A stretch of DNA of 64,000 bases from Ambrosia x helenae (lineage: Eukaryota > Streptophyta > Magnoliopsida > Asterales > Asteraceae), in NCBI GenBank assembly GCA_030844895.1, contig CM061226.1, positions 45,888,238-45,952,237 of the forward strand, written 5' to 3'. Shown piece by piece: positions 24,006 through 36,146 of this stretch. Below the pieces are notes generated by a model. The model was not told where the DNA came from and did not search any database. It saw only the letters and a program-made list of their open reading frames with translations. Every line of letters starts with the position of its first letter. Within the stretch, counting starts at the first letter, position 1. Position numbers and translations under genes: made by a program.

Positions 24006-24710
24006 TGTTGGGTCTGCTGACCTGGAGAAGAACAGATGATTGGAAAGCCAAAATATACTACTCAATTGATCCTTAGCAATAAACAGCATTTACAAGATAC
24101 TTCCCTCAAAAGGCTGCTGACCCTAACATCTGTTGTACCTTAACAACTGTTGGAACAACTGCTGCTGCAAAAGACTGTTGGATAACAACTGCTAGAGAAC
24201 AACTGCTGACCAAAGGTCTGACGAAGAACAACTGCTGATCAAAGTGCTGAAGACTAAAGGTCTATTGGAGCCAACAACACTTAGGCTCCAACAGATGATA
24301 CAAGACTATCAGTGTTTTCCCAACAGCAGCTTACCTTTCAGAGTTTCACAATGTAACAGTAGTTTGTATACAACAGATGTTTTATGTTTGTTATTCTGTT
24401 AGAGGTCACTGTCTTAGGTAACGTCAGCTTAGATCATCAGTGGTTTAGATTTGTCTATAAATAGAACAGTGCTTGTACTGTTCTATTCATCACTCGAAAC
24501 ATTCTCTCAGACAAACAATCACAGAGTGATCAGGCTGAGGGGGAGTACTTGTACTATTGATTGTAATCATTTGATAAATGAAAGCTTTTGATTGAAAAAC
24601 ATTTATTCTCTTGTTTTGATTAATAGTTTATTATTCCGCTGCACTTTCCAATTATAATTCACTTCGTTCATTACTTTTTTACTTAAAACAATCAACCTCA
24701 GATCCTAACA
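24006..24710 (+). repeat. 3' LTR of the outer Copia
   Basis: It starts TGTTGGGTCTGC and ends GATCCTAACA (TGTT/AACA ends). It has a TATA box TATAAATAG at 24456-24464. It contains repeated AACAACTGCTG and AACAGATG motifs. TTACT at 24711-24715 should be the target duplication, but its partner is outside the window. Confidence 0.85.
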
Positions 24711-26883
24711 TTACTTGTCGACGTAATATTATTTTCCTACATCCAAAATATATTTTTAGTTATTTTTCCTAAATTCTCATCAATATATGTTGCTTGGAAT
24801 TTATAAAATAACCTTTGTATTTTCATACACCAAGACTTGGTTATTTTCATCACCAAAAATGCTCCAACACTTTTATATTCCCATAGATATAAAAGTGTTC
24901 ATTTTTATGCAATTTTTACCAAGTCTTTTAAATTACCAACTCATGCTAAAACCTTTGTTTTTATATTTCTCAACATATTTGGTAATTTATATTTTTATAA
25001 AATCCTATTTTATAAAAAATAACATTTTGTATGAAATTACAATTCTTGAAAACATTTTCATTGACAACCTTGGAAAGTTACAACTTTCCATTTTCAACAC
25101 TTAACTTTACAAGAATCATATTTTGAGCCACAAGTTTCCAAAATGACATTTTGCACCTTTAACTTTTAAAGTTACCAAGTCATCACCTTAACTTTTAAAA
25201 GTTACATTTTTCATCTTTGATCTTACAAAAGTGACAATTTCCTACTAAACTAGTAAACTTGGTTTTATCATCTTTTTCATTATGGTTTGTTTTAGTGTTT
25301 CAACACTTTTAATAGTCCATAATGACATTATTAAGGATAATAATAAGTGTATTTGGTGTATTAAATCTATCATGTCAATAATATCCATTTTGCTTCTTGT
25401 ATGTTACTAACTTTGAAGATGTGATTTTTGTATCTTGTACCATTTTATAGATCCAACATGATCTTATGTTTTTTATGGTCATTTTAAGATGATTAAAACC
25501 ACTTTTAAGTGTGTTCAAGTTATCTTTACAAAAATCATCCAAAACATCCTCAAATACTGTGTATGTGAACTTTCTAAAACTACAAAAATCACTATATTTT
25601 GTCATCAAACTCACGGCCACGTGGTATAGTTTGTAAATCCATGTTAAACTTGTAAAATCACATATTATTTCTTGATCAAAACTCTAGTTACATAATATGT
25701 TAGAATCTTTCACACATGTAAGATTATGTTAGCTTTTAAACTTTACAAAAACAATACAACATAACAAAACTCACGGCCTAAATCATCATCTTTTTACACT
25801 CTTTTTGGTTTGTAATAACAAGTGTTTTATTATGTTAGAATCCAGAACCCTACCCCATGTACAAATTGCCTTTAAAACATGAAAACATGAACATTCAAGA
25901 TTTAAAAGATAAGATCAAGAAGCTTAGTACTAGCACAAGGCTAGGGAAGACAAAAACTCTTGATTTGGATAGGGTTATGTGTGTTCTTCCTAGGGTTATG
26001 CTCCAAGCTTCCAAACACACTTGATTTAGGGATGTAATGGAGGTGATTCTAAGCTTTATTAACTTGAAAACTCAAAGTGATGGTGGGTGGAGTGCCTTGG
26101 CCGTAGGTTATCAAAGGGGGGGAGGGGTTTCCTTTTTTTTATTGTGTGTGATGATATTATGAGAATTAGATGGTTTATATGGTACATTTTTAGATTATAA
26201 AATTAAAGTATCTTTAAGCATGCTTTAACATAATTATTACACATGTTTACAAGCCAACATTTGGGAGGCTTTGGTGGCTCATGATGGCTGCCCATAGGTG
26301 GCTTTGTGGGCCCCATTGCCTTTCCAAAATATCTCATAATTCTCTAGTTTAGTTACAACCAAACCGGTTAGGGTTTTCAGGATTTTATTGCGTTCTTATT
26401 ATGAGCTATTTCGGACATATAATTAATTCCCAATTACCCTTAAACATTAATTATTTTAGGTATTGTTAAGTTATTTAGGCTTCAATTGGGTGAATATATA
26501 AGTTACGCGCGTATCGGGTGCGATACGCGAACTTTATTCGTTACCGGGAGATTTTTATTTGGAGTTTCCATTTATGGTTTTAGAGTTCCAAAACATATAA
26601 TATTTCATGAAACTACCCTTTATTTTATATTCTGGATGTTCGGGATCATTTTCGGTTAATTAATTGTTACCGGGTAATCACCAACGTCCGTTCTGGACAT
26701 GTTTATTCGCACGCGATTTTGTCGTGATTTTAATTAAACAAATGAATTCCTATGAATCCTATGGGGAATTTGCTATTCTATAAAGGCTAAATTAATAGAA
26801 TTAATTTAGAATTGCACTTAATTATTGTTAATTACATATACTAATTACGTACGGAAACGCATCGATTTTTGTCGGATGTCACA
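24711..26883 (-). repeat. Fragment of a long Gypsy LTR (Tekay-like family), minus strand
   Basis: Read on the minus strand from 26883, it starts TGTGACATCCGAC and follows the Gypsy LTR at 43638 onward (TGTAACATCCGGC) for about 2.1 kb, to the part matching about 45755. There the outer Copia cuts it. Matching landmarks include ATTACGTACGGAAACG near 26844, the CTAGCACAAGGCTAGGG region near 25931 and TGCTCCAACACTTTTATA near 24859. It is clearly diverged from the 43638 LTR, so it is an older copy. No PPT-like sequence precedes its start, so it is a 5' LTR or a solo LTR. Short open frames inside it are not genes. Confidence 0.75.
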
Positions 26884-27244
26884 CTCGGGGAGGCACATTT
26901 AATGTAATAAAATGTCTAATGCACAACTGAAAATGACAAAATGGTGTGAGTGTGTACGGATCTTGATCTGGGAATTTGGCGGGTGTCACAACTAACCACC
27001 CCGTGCCCACTTGATATATGACGTGAGGCACGTCTTATGGGGTTTTCAATCAGCATGGGGCAAGTTATGGGGCTGATTTGGTAACTTGTGATTGGGTATT
27101 GAAAAAGAGTCGTAGACAAAGGCTCTTTTAAAAAATATTTAATTTAATTAGCATATATAAATACAACCTTTTGCTTATTTTTAGCACATATATCCTTTTT
27201 CTCACATCTATTTTTACAAAAAATCTCAATATATTAAATCGAAA
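26884..27244. other. Intergenic, no gene seen
   Basis: AT-rich sequence between the LTR fragment and the MYB/NAM-like pseudogene. CTAACCACCC occurs at 26993 and again near 27273, a possible short direct repeat. Nothing else is supportable. Confidence 0.5.
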
Positions 27245-28420
27245 ATGAATCCTAACAACCGTGAGTATGACCTAACCACCCATATGGTGTGAGGCGATTC
27301 CCTAAATCTTAGTACCCCTCACAACCGAAACCTATAAATTCTGGGTCCTGCAAACAAATATACGTCATATACGCAACTTATATCGGAGGTTTGTATTACA
27401 AATCCTACCCGCAACCTAATTTTCAATAACTAAGCATCCACATGTCTCAATATCAACTTTACAACCTCTTGCAACCTTATTTTCCCGTTTCTACACCTAA
27501 ACTTGTACCCAAAACCCAACCGCGTGATGTTGGTGAACTGTCGGGTAAAAATGTAAAAAGAGAAGTCATAGAAAGAAAACCAAGGAGGAGAAGAAAAATG
27601 TTGAAAGGACCCCTCTAAGATGAGTTAAGGCATAAGAAATCGCTTTGGTGAAGTCTTGGATATTCATATTCGAAAACCAGAGATAGTTAAAAATCAAAAC
27701 AAAAACATTTTTTTGGAATAGAGTAAACGTTATGTTTCACCAAGAATTGAAACGAGAGACTTACCGGGAAAATGATAGTCTCTCATCAAAGTGGTGTGAA
27801 ATAAAACCGACATGACTGTCTATAACGGTCACTACCTCAATTGCAGGAATTCACCAACAAGTGGTGAAAACGAAGCCGACTTCTTGGCGATAGTGCTTAT
27901 AATGTATTAAGGTAAAAACAAACATAACCCTTTCAAATAAATGTATGCACTATTGGGAATTGGCTCGCCACTCGACCAAGTGGGTGAACGTACCGCTTGC
28001 TAGCAATTCGTCTAAACGGATAAAAACAAGCCCATCTTCTCCTTTTTTGTGTGCGATGCTCATACCGACAATAATCTTAGCGATGATAATGATGTCGATG
28101 TTGAAGCGTCTCGCCCAACAGGTAGAGACCGTTCAAAGAAAAAGACACCTAAATCATCTACTGGGGGTATTGATTATAGCGAGCATTTATCCAACATCAA
28201 TCAAAATTGGAGTACGTTTAATGACCTTAAAAAATAAATGATCGAGGAAAAAAACCTTTGGGCCGTTTTTTAAATGACTATAAAACATGAGAAAGACGTG
28301 ATTAAAGAAAGACGAGAGGATATGAAATTCCTCCCAATGAAAATCGATAACCTCGAAGGTCCGGATCAAGAAATGTACAAAGAGATGAAAGCACAAATAA
28401 GGCAAAAGTATAAGATTTAG
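27245..28420 (+). pseudogene. MYB/SANT- and NAM-associated-domain-like pseudogene (Harbinger-accessory type)
   Basis: A possible start, MNPNNREYDLTT, lies at 27245. Pieces of a known plant family can be read across frames: SLSSKWCEI near 27780, the YNGHYL region near 27820, HYWELARHSTKWVNVP near 27947, then the Lys/Ser-rich SSKRIKTSPSS. Further on come RPTGRDRSKKKTPKSS near 28110 and a charged C-terminus (MKAQIRQKYKI) near 28390. This layout resembles plant Myb/SANT-like proteins with a C-terminal NAM-associated domain, including the accessory protein of PIF/Harbinger transposons. At least two frameshifts and several stops break it. It could equally be a decayed host gene. Confidence 0.55.
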
Positions 28421-28537
28421 TAATCTAAATGTTTCTTTTTTTAATTTTGAGTAAAATGTCATTTTTCTCCCTAGGGTTTTATAAAACTTTTGTTTTAAAA
28501 ATAAATCTATTATTACACACACCTCTCACACTGTATA

Positions 28538-28600
28538 CACCTTCTCTCTCTCTCTCTCTCTCCCTCTCTCTCTATCTCTCTCTCTCTCTCACACACACCT
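28538..28600 (+). repeat. (CT)n/(AC)n microsatellite
   Basis: TCTCTCTC runs with short interruptions, followed by CACACACACC. It yields spurious Ser/Leu-rich open frames. Confidence 0.9.
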
Positions 28601-28621
28601 GCACCTCTTATCTTCCCCATG

Positions 28622-31600
28622 TAACACCTCAATCGATGACGGAATCATCGATGTGCCACAGAGCGACGATTGTTCAAAAGCAAATGGTACTAAAGTGTAA
28701 ATACTTTATTCAATGCTTCAAGTTACAATTACAGATATTCATCAAATACAAATACAATTCCACACGCCGTCTGCATTAAGTCCTTGCTAAGTCCAAATGT
28801 CCTACATGAAGTATCTCAACAATCAACCTGAAACACGTACGAAAATAATTTTGTCAACATAAATAATGTTGATGAGCATACGTGGTTTGTATACGTATAA
28901 TATAAGTTTAAAGAATATGTTTTACAATTCATGTGTCAAAATTTATCAAAGCATTATGTAAACACGTAGTAAACAAGCATGATAAAGTCAAACGAATATG
29001 ATTCACATAGAGCATTTTAACACGTTTCAAGATGATTTGAGCACCGTAACAAGTGTTACGTTGATTTGAGCATTTTAGCACCGTAACCTAAATTACGTCA
29101 ATTTGAGCACCTTAACTTTAGTTAAGTCTAGATAACGATTTTGAGCAACAATGTAAGTAAACTACGTCTAAGTCTAACATAAAGCATGAAGTTAACAAGA
29201 CACGTATATGAATTGTAAACGTATAAAATATTATGTGTAAATGAACGTGTAAGTTTAAATATGTGTACATGTTTCACCCCAAATGTGTAAAAATGAAAAA
29301 GGGGATAAGTGTACTCACAGTTTGCTTAAAGCGGAATATCCAACCTAAGCTTGTCGCGAGCTAGAAATGGGAATTCCGAAGAATTCAACCTATACGTATA
29401 ATAATGCTAACAAGGGGAAATGTCTTAAAAGTCTAAGGCATCTATATATCTAAGACATTAGGGTTTGCTAAGTCGATTTAGGAAATTAGAGTTTTTACGA
29501 TAAATCTAATTAATATAAAACTTATATATCAAAAATAATATGAAAAGGTTTATAAATATGGTTAGGTAATATAACTATTACCAATTGAATATTTAGTTAA
29601 AAAGTTAATAATTGGGACAAAAGAATTAAATTAAGACAAAATCACAGAAATCAACCTTTATGTTTCATCAAAATTGCAGGGTCTAACCTTAATGTTTAAT
29701 TTGCACTCAAATCAACCTTTCACTATGTATTTTCGTACATGTTTCAACCTTTAGGACAAACCCAGTTAATTTTTCTGGTTAAGTCCCCTCACATGTTTTG
29801 CATGTGAGGGTATATTTGTCATTTCCCATATTTCTTTTTAGTTTTTACCTAGTTATATATAATTAAAATATTAACCCATCTTAGGCTTCTCCCCCTTTCA
29901 TCCTTATGCTTCTCCTTCCTCTGATATGCCCTCCTCTCTATGCATCCAACCCTAGAATGGCCCATATTCAGACCCAACAGTCCATCTATATTCTGAACAA
30001 CTTCCCTAAACAATTAATTGTTCCCCCTTCTTATCTCCTCCTACACCATTCGATGTGCCTCCAACTGCATAGAAATGTTATTATCACACTTACCAGCTAC
30101 GAATAATAATCGAGACACTTTGGTTCAACCGGTGTACGCTTCAATGTCAAGCTTCTTGCTGCTTATTATCGGTCGACGATTCTGTTGTTGTGATAATTGT
30201 TCGTCGTTTTCATTTGCTGTGATAATTGTTCGTCGTTTCGTTTGTGTAGATCATGTCGATCATTGTTCCAGATGGTTCTTCTTCGGTCTCCATGATCGTA
30301 CTACGGTTTCAGTTGTTTGGGACTCTCTGTTGAGTAGCAAAAATTTATGTGTTTTATAAAACGGCGTCGTATTATTATTATTATTATTGTTGTTGTTGTT
30401 GTTGTTGTACATTAGGCTTTTTTTGTATGTGGTAAGTCTCATATCTCATCATCATCATTTCCTAAAGCACATAATACTGAGATGGAGTAAAGCCTCTGAA
30501 ACGACTTGGAGGGAAATCTACGATGATTGCGAGTGAATATTAGTGAACGAATTGGATGATTATTGAAGTGGGTTTTGGTTCATGATTGTAATAATTTGGG
30601 GTGTCATGTTGAAATTTAATAATTTAATTATATATAACCATGTAAAAAGAAATAGGTGAAATGACAAATATACCCTCACATGTTTTGCATGTGAGGGGAC
30701 TTAACCAAAAAAATTAACTGGGTTTGTGCTAAAGGTTGACAAGTGTACGAAAATAGATAGTTAAAGGTTGATTTGAGTGCAAATTAAACATTAAGGTTGG
30801 AACCTGCAATTTTGATGAAACAGAAAGGTTGATTTCTGTAATTTTGTCTTTTAAATTAATTGTTTTAAACTATAATTGTAAATAATTATAATAATTAGAA
30901 ATAATTGAACAAATAAATATAATTTACACAAAGTGAGTCAAATATTGATGATTTTGACTTTGAAACATCAAAATATTTTTGTTTTACAAAAATTAAATTT
31001 ATAAACCATAAATTAAATATTATGTATTAATAATGATTTATAATTTCTAATTAATCATAAATACAAATAAAACACAAGATATGTTTCAAAAATAATATTT
31101 TTATGAAAAATAGTTACATTCTGATGAGGAATAATTAAAATAAATATTCCAAAATTTTCTCGCTTTATTTATATTTAAAACTGATTTATTGAATTTATAA
31201 TGTGTTTAAATGATTACAAATAGAAAAATCTATGAAAACTAATAATTTATAGGAAATTAAATTGGGATTAAGTTTCTAATGTATAGAAATAGTTTCACAA
31301 AAAAAAATTGGTGCAAAAATCCTTTAACATGAATTTTCAATCAAATAAATATGACTAAAACAATTTAAATTAATAAAAATAAGAAAATAAAATATTTTCC
31401 TGGAAATAAAATTGTAAATAATTCATTTATGTATAAGAAGTCTACACCTCAAATTTGGTGATTTTTGGACAAAAAACGAATTAGTTATGAATATTGAAAT
31501 ATATATTTATAATACTAAAATAAGAAGAAAAAAAAAACACATGGCTGAAGGGTTCGAACCCGGATTGATCACAAGCACACACACATATACAACCACTCCA
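28622..31600 (-). repeat. Probable old Gypsy-type LTR-derived repeat, minus strand, interrupted by a long-TIR element
   Basis: On the minus strand the left end reads ...CGATTGAGGTGTTACA (ending at 28622), the style of a plant Gypsy LTR terminus, with a polyadenylation-like AATAAA in the same direction about 90 bases earlier. 29030-29130 has a repeated GATTTGAGCACC motif. AT-rich sequence of similar type continues on both sides of the element at 29635-30848. No second LTR, PBS or coding region was found, so this is a weak call. No gene was seen in 30849-31600. Confidence 0.35.
29635..30848. mobile_element. Long-TIR DNA element 1 (Mutator-like), 1.2 kb
   Basis: Terminal inverted repeats of about 245 bp (29635-29880 and 30605-30848) match at roughly 90% by eye, both beginning GACAAAATYACAGAAATC. 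TTAAATTAA flanks the left end exactly and lies two bases beyond the right end, consistent with an imperfect 9-bp target duplication. The long TIRs and this duplication size fit Mutator-like elements. The interior (29880-30600) has no transposase, only short frames and ATT/GTT triplet runs at 30370-30410, so it is non-autonomous. Confidence 0.75.
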
Positions 31601-31804
31601 CCACAGTGTGTTTTGTTATCTAACGTTTATACTTGTTATCGACAAAGAATTAATCGACATAGTTGGGTCAATCGATTGGTTGAAAATCAGTGAGATGGTA
31701 TGTGTTTCAGTACTTCAACCTCATAGCTTTTTAACTCTTTTAATGGTACTAGTGCCAATGAAGTTGTACCAACATGATCTTTGTTTGTAAGAAAATGATG
31801 ATTT

Positions 31805-31900
31805 ATATGAATTTAATGGTCTGATGGTAGTTTTGTTGGTTGTTTTGTTTCGTGGCCCAGGTTCGATTCCATTTTAGGATGTTTTTAGGGTTTTTCCTAT
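31805..31900 (+). other. Possible tRNA-derived SINE head (A- and B-box-like)
   Basis: TGGTCTGATGGTA (31817-31829) resembles a pol III A box. GGTTCGATTCC (31860-31870) is a perfect B-box core about 40 bases on, as in tRNA-derived SINEs. No cloverleaf, tail or flanking duplication was established. Confidence 0.3.
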
Positions 31901-32209
31901 GTCTGTCATTTGTGTGCTTATTACGCATGTAGTGATTCATTATGTGCCTTCTGCCTGGCATTGACACGTATCTTCCTCTCAGGTTTCATGTCTTCATTAC
32001 TTACAATTTTCTCCCTTGTGCTTCTTTAGTGCTTCTATGAGCTACGATTTCATCTCTTTAAGGTTAGGCTTCCATCCTTTAATTTCTATTTGTCATCTTT
32101 TAGGTTTCAATTTTTTGAATGGTTATGAAATCGTTGTGTGGTTTCTTTCATATTGGTTCGCAATTGTTGATATTGTTCACCTTCTTTCAGATGTTTACGC
32201 GATCATATT

Positions 32210-32480
32210 CCATTTTGATTTTGTGTATGTTTGTGGTTTGTCTCATTTATTATTATTATTATTTAGAATTGGGTAACTATTGCATTGGGTGTCTTCCTTA
32301 GTTGAGTACTATTGTATTTTTGGTATTATTCGGCTATAGGTATGCATTTTGATTTTGTGTCTGTTTGTGTTTTGTCTCATTTTTTTTTTTATTATTTGGA
32401 ATTGGGTAACTATTGCATTGGGTGTCTTCCTCAATTGAGTACCATTGTTTTCTTGGTATTATTCGGTTATAGGTATGCAG
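32210..32480 (+). repeat. Tandem duplication, period about 135 bp
   Basis: Two units starting CATTTTGATTTTGTGT (32210 and 32345) both run through GAATTGGGTAACTATTGCAT and GGTATTATTCGG. The units differ at several bases and in a T run. The region is T-rich and the frames in it are not credible genes. Confidence 0.8.
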
Positions 32481-34080
32481 GAAAGTTTAGTTGAATTTGG
32501 TTCTTTATATATGGTAGCTGCTACATGACTTTATAGTAAACCATGTTTTACCATCCTTAACAAGAAAAGAAGTTTAAACTTCAATATCGTTTAGGTGAAA
32601 TCATGTTCATAGTACAGTAAACATGTATAAATGTTTGGGATCTTATTGATTAACCAAATTTGAAGTATTTTAATTTACAATTTTATGAGTTCTGAACATA
32701 GTTATCAAATGTGCTAAGTGCACCCAAGGCGCATAGGCTTATGGGTGTCGGTGCATTTGCTATCCATCCAACTTTGGAATGGATTTTTTTTTTTTTTTTT
32801 TTTTGTGATAGGCGTGGTACCTTTCTTGCTTGGTATGTACTAATTGAGAAACATATCATCCCTTGAATGCAATCTTAACCAATTATATCGGGAGCCATAT
32901 ATCGGTTGTGTGGCTCCCGGTATTGAGAATACTTACTGCTCTAACCAATTCTCATTCTTGAAGTCTGTAGCAATCACTTTGAGAATCACATAAAAACACT
33001 GCCCCCAATAGTAACCCTCTATTAGCTTAACACAAATTATTGGTGTAAAAACGCCATTTCATCCACTCTCAATAACTTTCGTTTGTCTAAACCATCATAT
33101 GGGTTATTTGTCACAAAATCAAGGGCTTATGATGATGACGAATCATATAGTTTCCAAGAATGCAGAATTTTGGAGAAATTGTGAAAATGCAAATGCGAAA
33201 GGATAATGTTCTTTGACATATATTAAAGAAAGATGGTTGGTTTAGAATACAAAACTAACAACCATGTCCTAAAAAGAAATTGCTTGGAATTGGAAACATT
33301 ACCTCCTCATGTTGAAGGATCCAAATAAAAAAAACTTCCGACGCACGCTTCTAACACAATAGCTCAACCATGTCAATGTACCTTTAAAAAAAACAAATGG
33401 GTATGAATGCACTTTAATACAGAAAAAATTATTATCAAATTGGACTTTCATACACAAACAAAAAAGATACACTTTGACTATTCAGATTAATGCTCAAATG
33501 TGAAATTAGTATGGTTCATATAATCACATATTATGATATCTACTCTAAACTTGGGTTTTCTCATCAAAAATTGATATAAAAAATGTTATGTCATGTTATT
33601 ATCAAAGTTGAAGAAGAATCTTTGACCCTCACTGATTAAAGTGTAGCTCAATCTTTTTCCTTTGCTAAAAGTTGATGAATATAAGATCTACCCATTCATA
33701 AGTAAATGTATTCTAACCTAACATGTAAATACCTCTTTATATGGGCCTAAAAAGCCACCCCATATTGAAAACGCATTTCACCAGCCACTCTCACCGAAGA
33801 TTGATACTACGACTAATCTGTATCAACAAATGCATGAATTCCATAGTCTGGAAGGGATAGTGAAGTATAAATTTAAATTAGTAATTTTAGAATGTAAAAA
33901 GTTTATAGTTTATACACAAAAACTGTTGAACACGGGATAATGTTTGGTCTATTTGACCAATTAGAGGTATCAGGTATAGCATGACACAAATCAACACGCA
34001 AAGTAAATGGGTCAAAAAATGGCATTTCTATGTGCGAACTGTAAAGATATGATCATAAGCATACCATACACTCGCATGTT
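32481..34080. other. Intergenic, no clear gene; weak exon-like patches on the minus strand
   Basis: AT-rich, with a T run at 32784-32803. On the minus strand a patch near 33300-33400 reads as a short exon-like stretch (YIDMVELLC) ending at a GAG|GTAATG donor-like site. It is too short to name. Confidence 0.3.
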
Positions 34081-34084
34081 GAGT

Positions 34085-34210
34085 CAATTCATTGTAATCT
34101 GCATTGAACGAACAGGGGACATGAATCGATATCGCCTTTAATCGATCCGCAGGATTAACGGCATCAATGACCATCAAACATCCGCCATCTTAAAGAAGGC
34201 AGTAAGACGC
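34085..34210 (-). pseudogene. Exon-like fragment, unidentified
   Basis: On the minus strand one frame reads MVIDAVNPADRLKAISIHVP and continues about 15 residues without a stop, with amino-acid usage like real protein. It lies downstream (on the minus strand) of the CCCH exon at 36147-36333, so the two could come from one source gene split by long-TIR element 2. The family is not recognised. Confidence 0.35.
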
Positions 34211-34879
34211 ATCTTACACCGCTTGTGAAGTCTGTTAGGAAGATGACAAGATTAGAACAATAACCATAGATCTAAACATACAACAAAGTATAAAAAAAAT
34301 TAAACAAACAAATTAAACAAAATCAAGGAAAAAGACGAAATAATAAAGAAACAAGAGTTGTCCTGTAAGATCTTGGATTCTAACGCAACCTGCGTGAAGA
34401 TCTTGGATTCTAGAATAAATAATCGCTCAAGGAGAACTGAGAGCAAGGGTTTAAAACATACATTCAGAGGATTTGTATAAAAAACGAAGGCATACCAACA
34501 GTATGTTTCGAAACTCCCAACACGACTATCGCCAGCCAGGTATTCATCACAAATGAACACCAATTATGCTCCAAACCATGCATCAATTATCTTAACCCAC
34601 CACCATTGCTCACTGGTGCAACACAATTTTTATACACCTGCAACCACCATCAAAAAGTGCAAAAAACAAATCAAATTTTTGAAAATGTATTAAAATTAGT
34701 GCAATAATAACCCCTTAGCTTGATTCATAAAAGTTTCTATTTGTAGACATTCCTTCTTTGCATGTTGATTCCCTGTGGTCAACATATTGGTTACAATGTC
34801 ACTGGAAAAAAAAATCTTATTTCGTTAAGCATTGGATAATTTTACTGATGAACAAAGATCGGAAAACAGTAAAAAAAAA

Positions 34880-36082
34880 GACTGAATTACAAGTTTTGTC
34901 CTTTAAGTTTATACCCGATTGCAAAGAATGTCCTTTAACTTTAAAATTGATTGGTTTTATCCTTTATCTTTTAAAATCTTGCACGTTTTGTCCTTTAGCC
35001 CTAACTCTGTTAGATTTTAACGTTAATATAAGGGTAAATTTGACGTTTTACTCTTTCAGGGACTAATTGTATAACTAGTTTAAAGTTTTAGATCCAAATA
35101 AAAATATATAGGTTATAAACCAACCAACCACCACCAAACCTTCAACCCCTCTTCTCAACACTCTCCACCCCTATCTCTCTCTCTAAAGTCTGTAACCCGG
35201 AAATACCTGTACCACGTTATGTTGCCGGCGTTGATTGTAACCCAGAACCACCTGTACCATCGTCGATTACTATTAATGAACAGAGTGTCGAGTCTGGTAT
35301 TGTCATCATCCGTCTCTACCACAACCACCGTCGTGGTCTTCCTCTTCGATGATGGAACCAGCCGGTAATTGTGGTAGCAGAGGCGGCACCGCCGCCGTGC
35401 ACCACCACCCTTCTCCTTCTTTTCCCCTCCTTGGTTCCCTCCCTCTCTGATCTCCTCTGATCTCTCTCTCTCCCTCCCTCCGTCCCTCCGTCTCTCTCTC
35501 TCTCTTGGCTCTTTCTACGGGTCTGTGTCTGTCTCTATCCCTCTTTACTTTTTAGAAACAACAGATGCATATGGAGTGTATGTATTATGTGAGATAAGAG
35601 AGGGATTTTATAGAAAGGTAAGTGATGTGTGTTTGGGTGAGATGTTAAAAGGAATACAAGGAAGTGTGGGTAGGAAGCTGTGGTGGTGACGGTTGTAATT
35701 GTAGAGGGGGATATGTGTCCCTTTTAAAAGGGTAACATGTGTCCCCCCGATGGTGACTCAAAGTGGTGGTGGTGGTGGTGGTGATGGTGGTGGTGAGGAA
35801 GGTTGATGGTGTTGACAGTGGAGTAAAGACAGAGGTAGATGGGGAGAGTTAGATGGTTTTCATTTTTAGTTTAAAACTTTAATTTACTTATATAAATAGT
35901 CCCTAGAAGCATAAAAAGACAGATTTACCCTTATAGCAGCGTTAAAATCTAACAGAGTTAGGGCTAAAGGACAAAACGTGCAAGGTTTTAAAAGATAAAG
36001 GACAAAACCAATCAATTTTAAAGTTAAAGGACATTCTTTGCAATCGGGTATAAACCTAAAGGACAAAACTTGTAATTCAGTC
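34880..36082. mobile_element. Long-TIR DNA element 2 (Mutator-like), 1.2 kb
   Basis: Inverted repeats of about 220 bp (34880-35095 and 35865-36082) begin GACTGAATTACAAG and match at about 90% by eye. Nine A residues flank each side (34871-34879, 36083-36091), a possible 9-bp target duplication in low-complexity DNA. The interior has CT-rich runs (35162-35185, 35458-35510) and (GGT)n at 35765-35800, with no transposase. It lies between two minus-strand gene fragments. Confidence 0.75.
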
Positions 36083-36146
36083 AAAAAAAAAATAGGGATC
36101 TACATGAGATTCAGTGAATTAAGAACATATAAGAGAAAAACTATAC

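Larger units (their letters stand above)
1..24710 (+). mobile_element. Outer Copia LTR retrotransposon (SIRE/Maximus-like), 5' LTR outside the window
   Basis: The window opens inside the primer-binding site (ATCAGAGC, the end of TGGTATCAGAGC complementary to initiator tRNA-Met). The order is gag (163-3154), pol in Copia order PR-INT-RT-RNaseH (16036-19476), an extra ORF behind pol (20043-23940), a polypurine tract (23993-24005) and a 3' LTR (24006-24710). The element is split by the inner Copia at 3155-16030. Its coding regions carry many stops and frameshifts and the RT active site is mutated, so it is defective. A third ORF behind pol is typical of the SIRE/Maximus lineage. The 5' LTR and 5' target duplication are not visible, so its age cannot be judged from LTR divergence. 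Confidence 0.9.

Noticed and set aside
24787..25104. 105-codon hydrophobic plus-strand frame
   Set aside because: Lies antisense in the old Gypsy LTR fragment; hydrophobicity comes from T-rich DNA.
26965..26990. GTGTCACA near 26973 as a second LTR border
   Set aside because: No matching repeat, PBS or PPT nearby; likely chance.
31553..31564. GGTTCGAACCC, a perfect pol III B-box core
   Set aside because: No A box at tRNA spacing and no cloverleaf; it is also a self-complementary word that arises easily.
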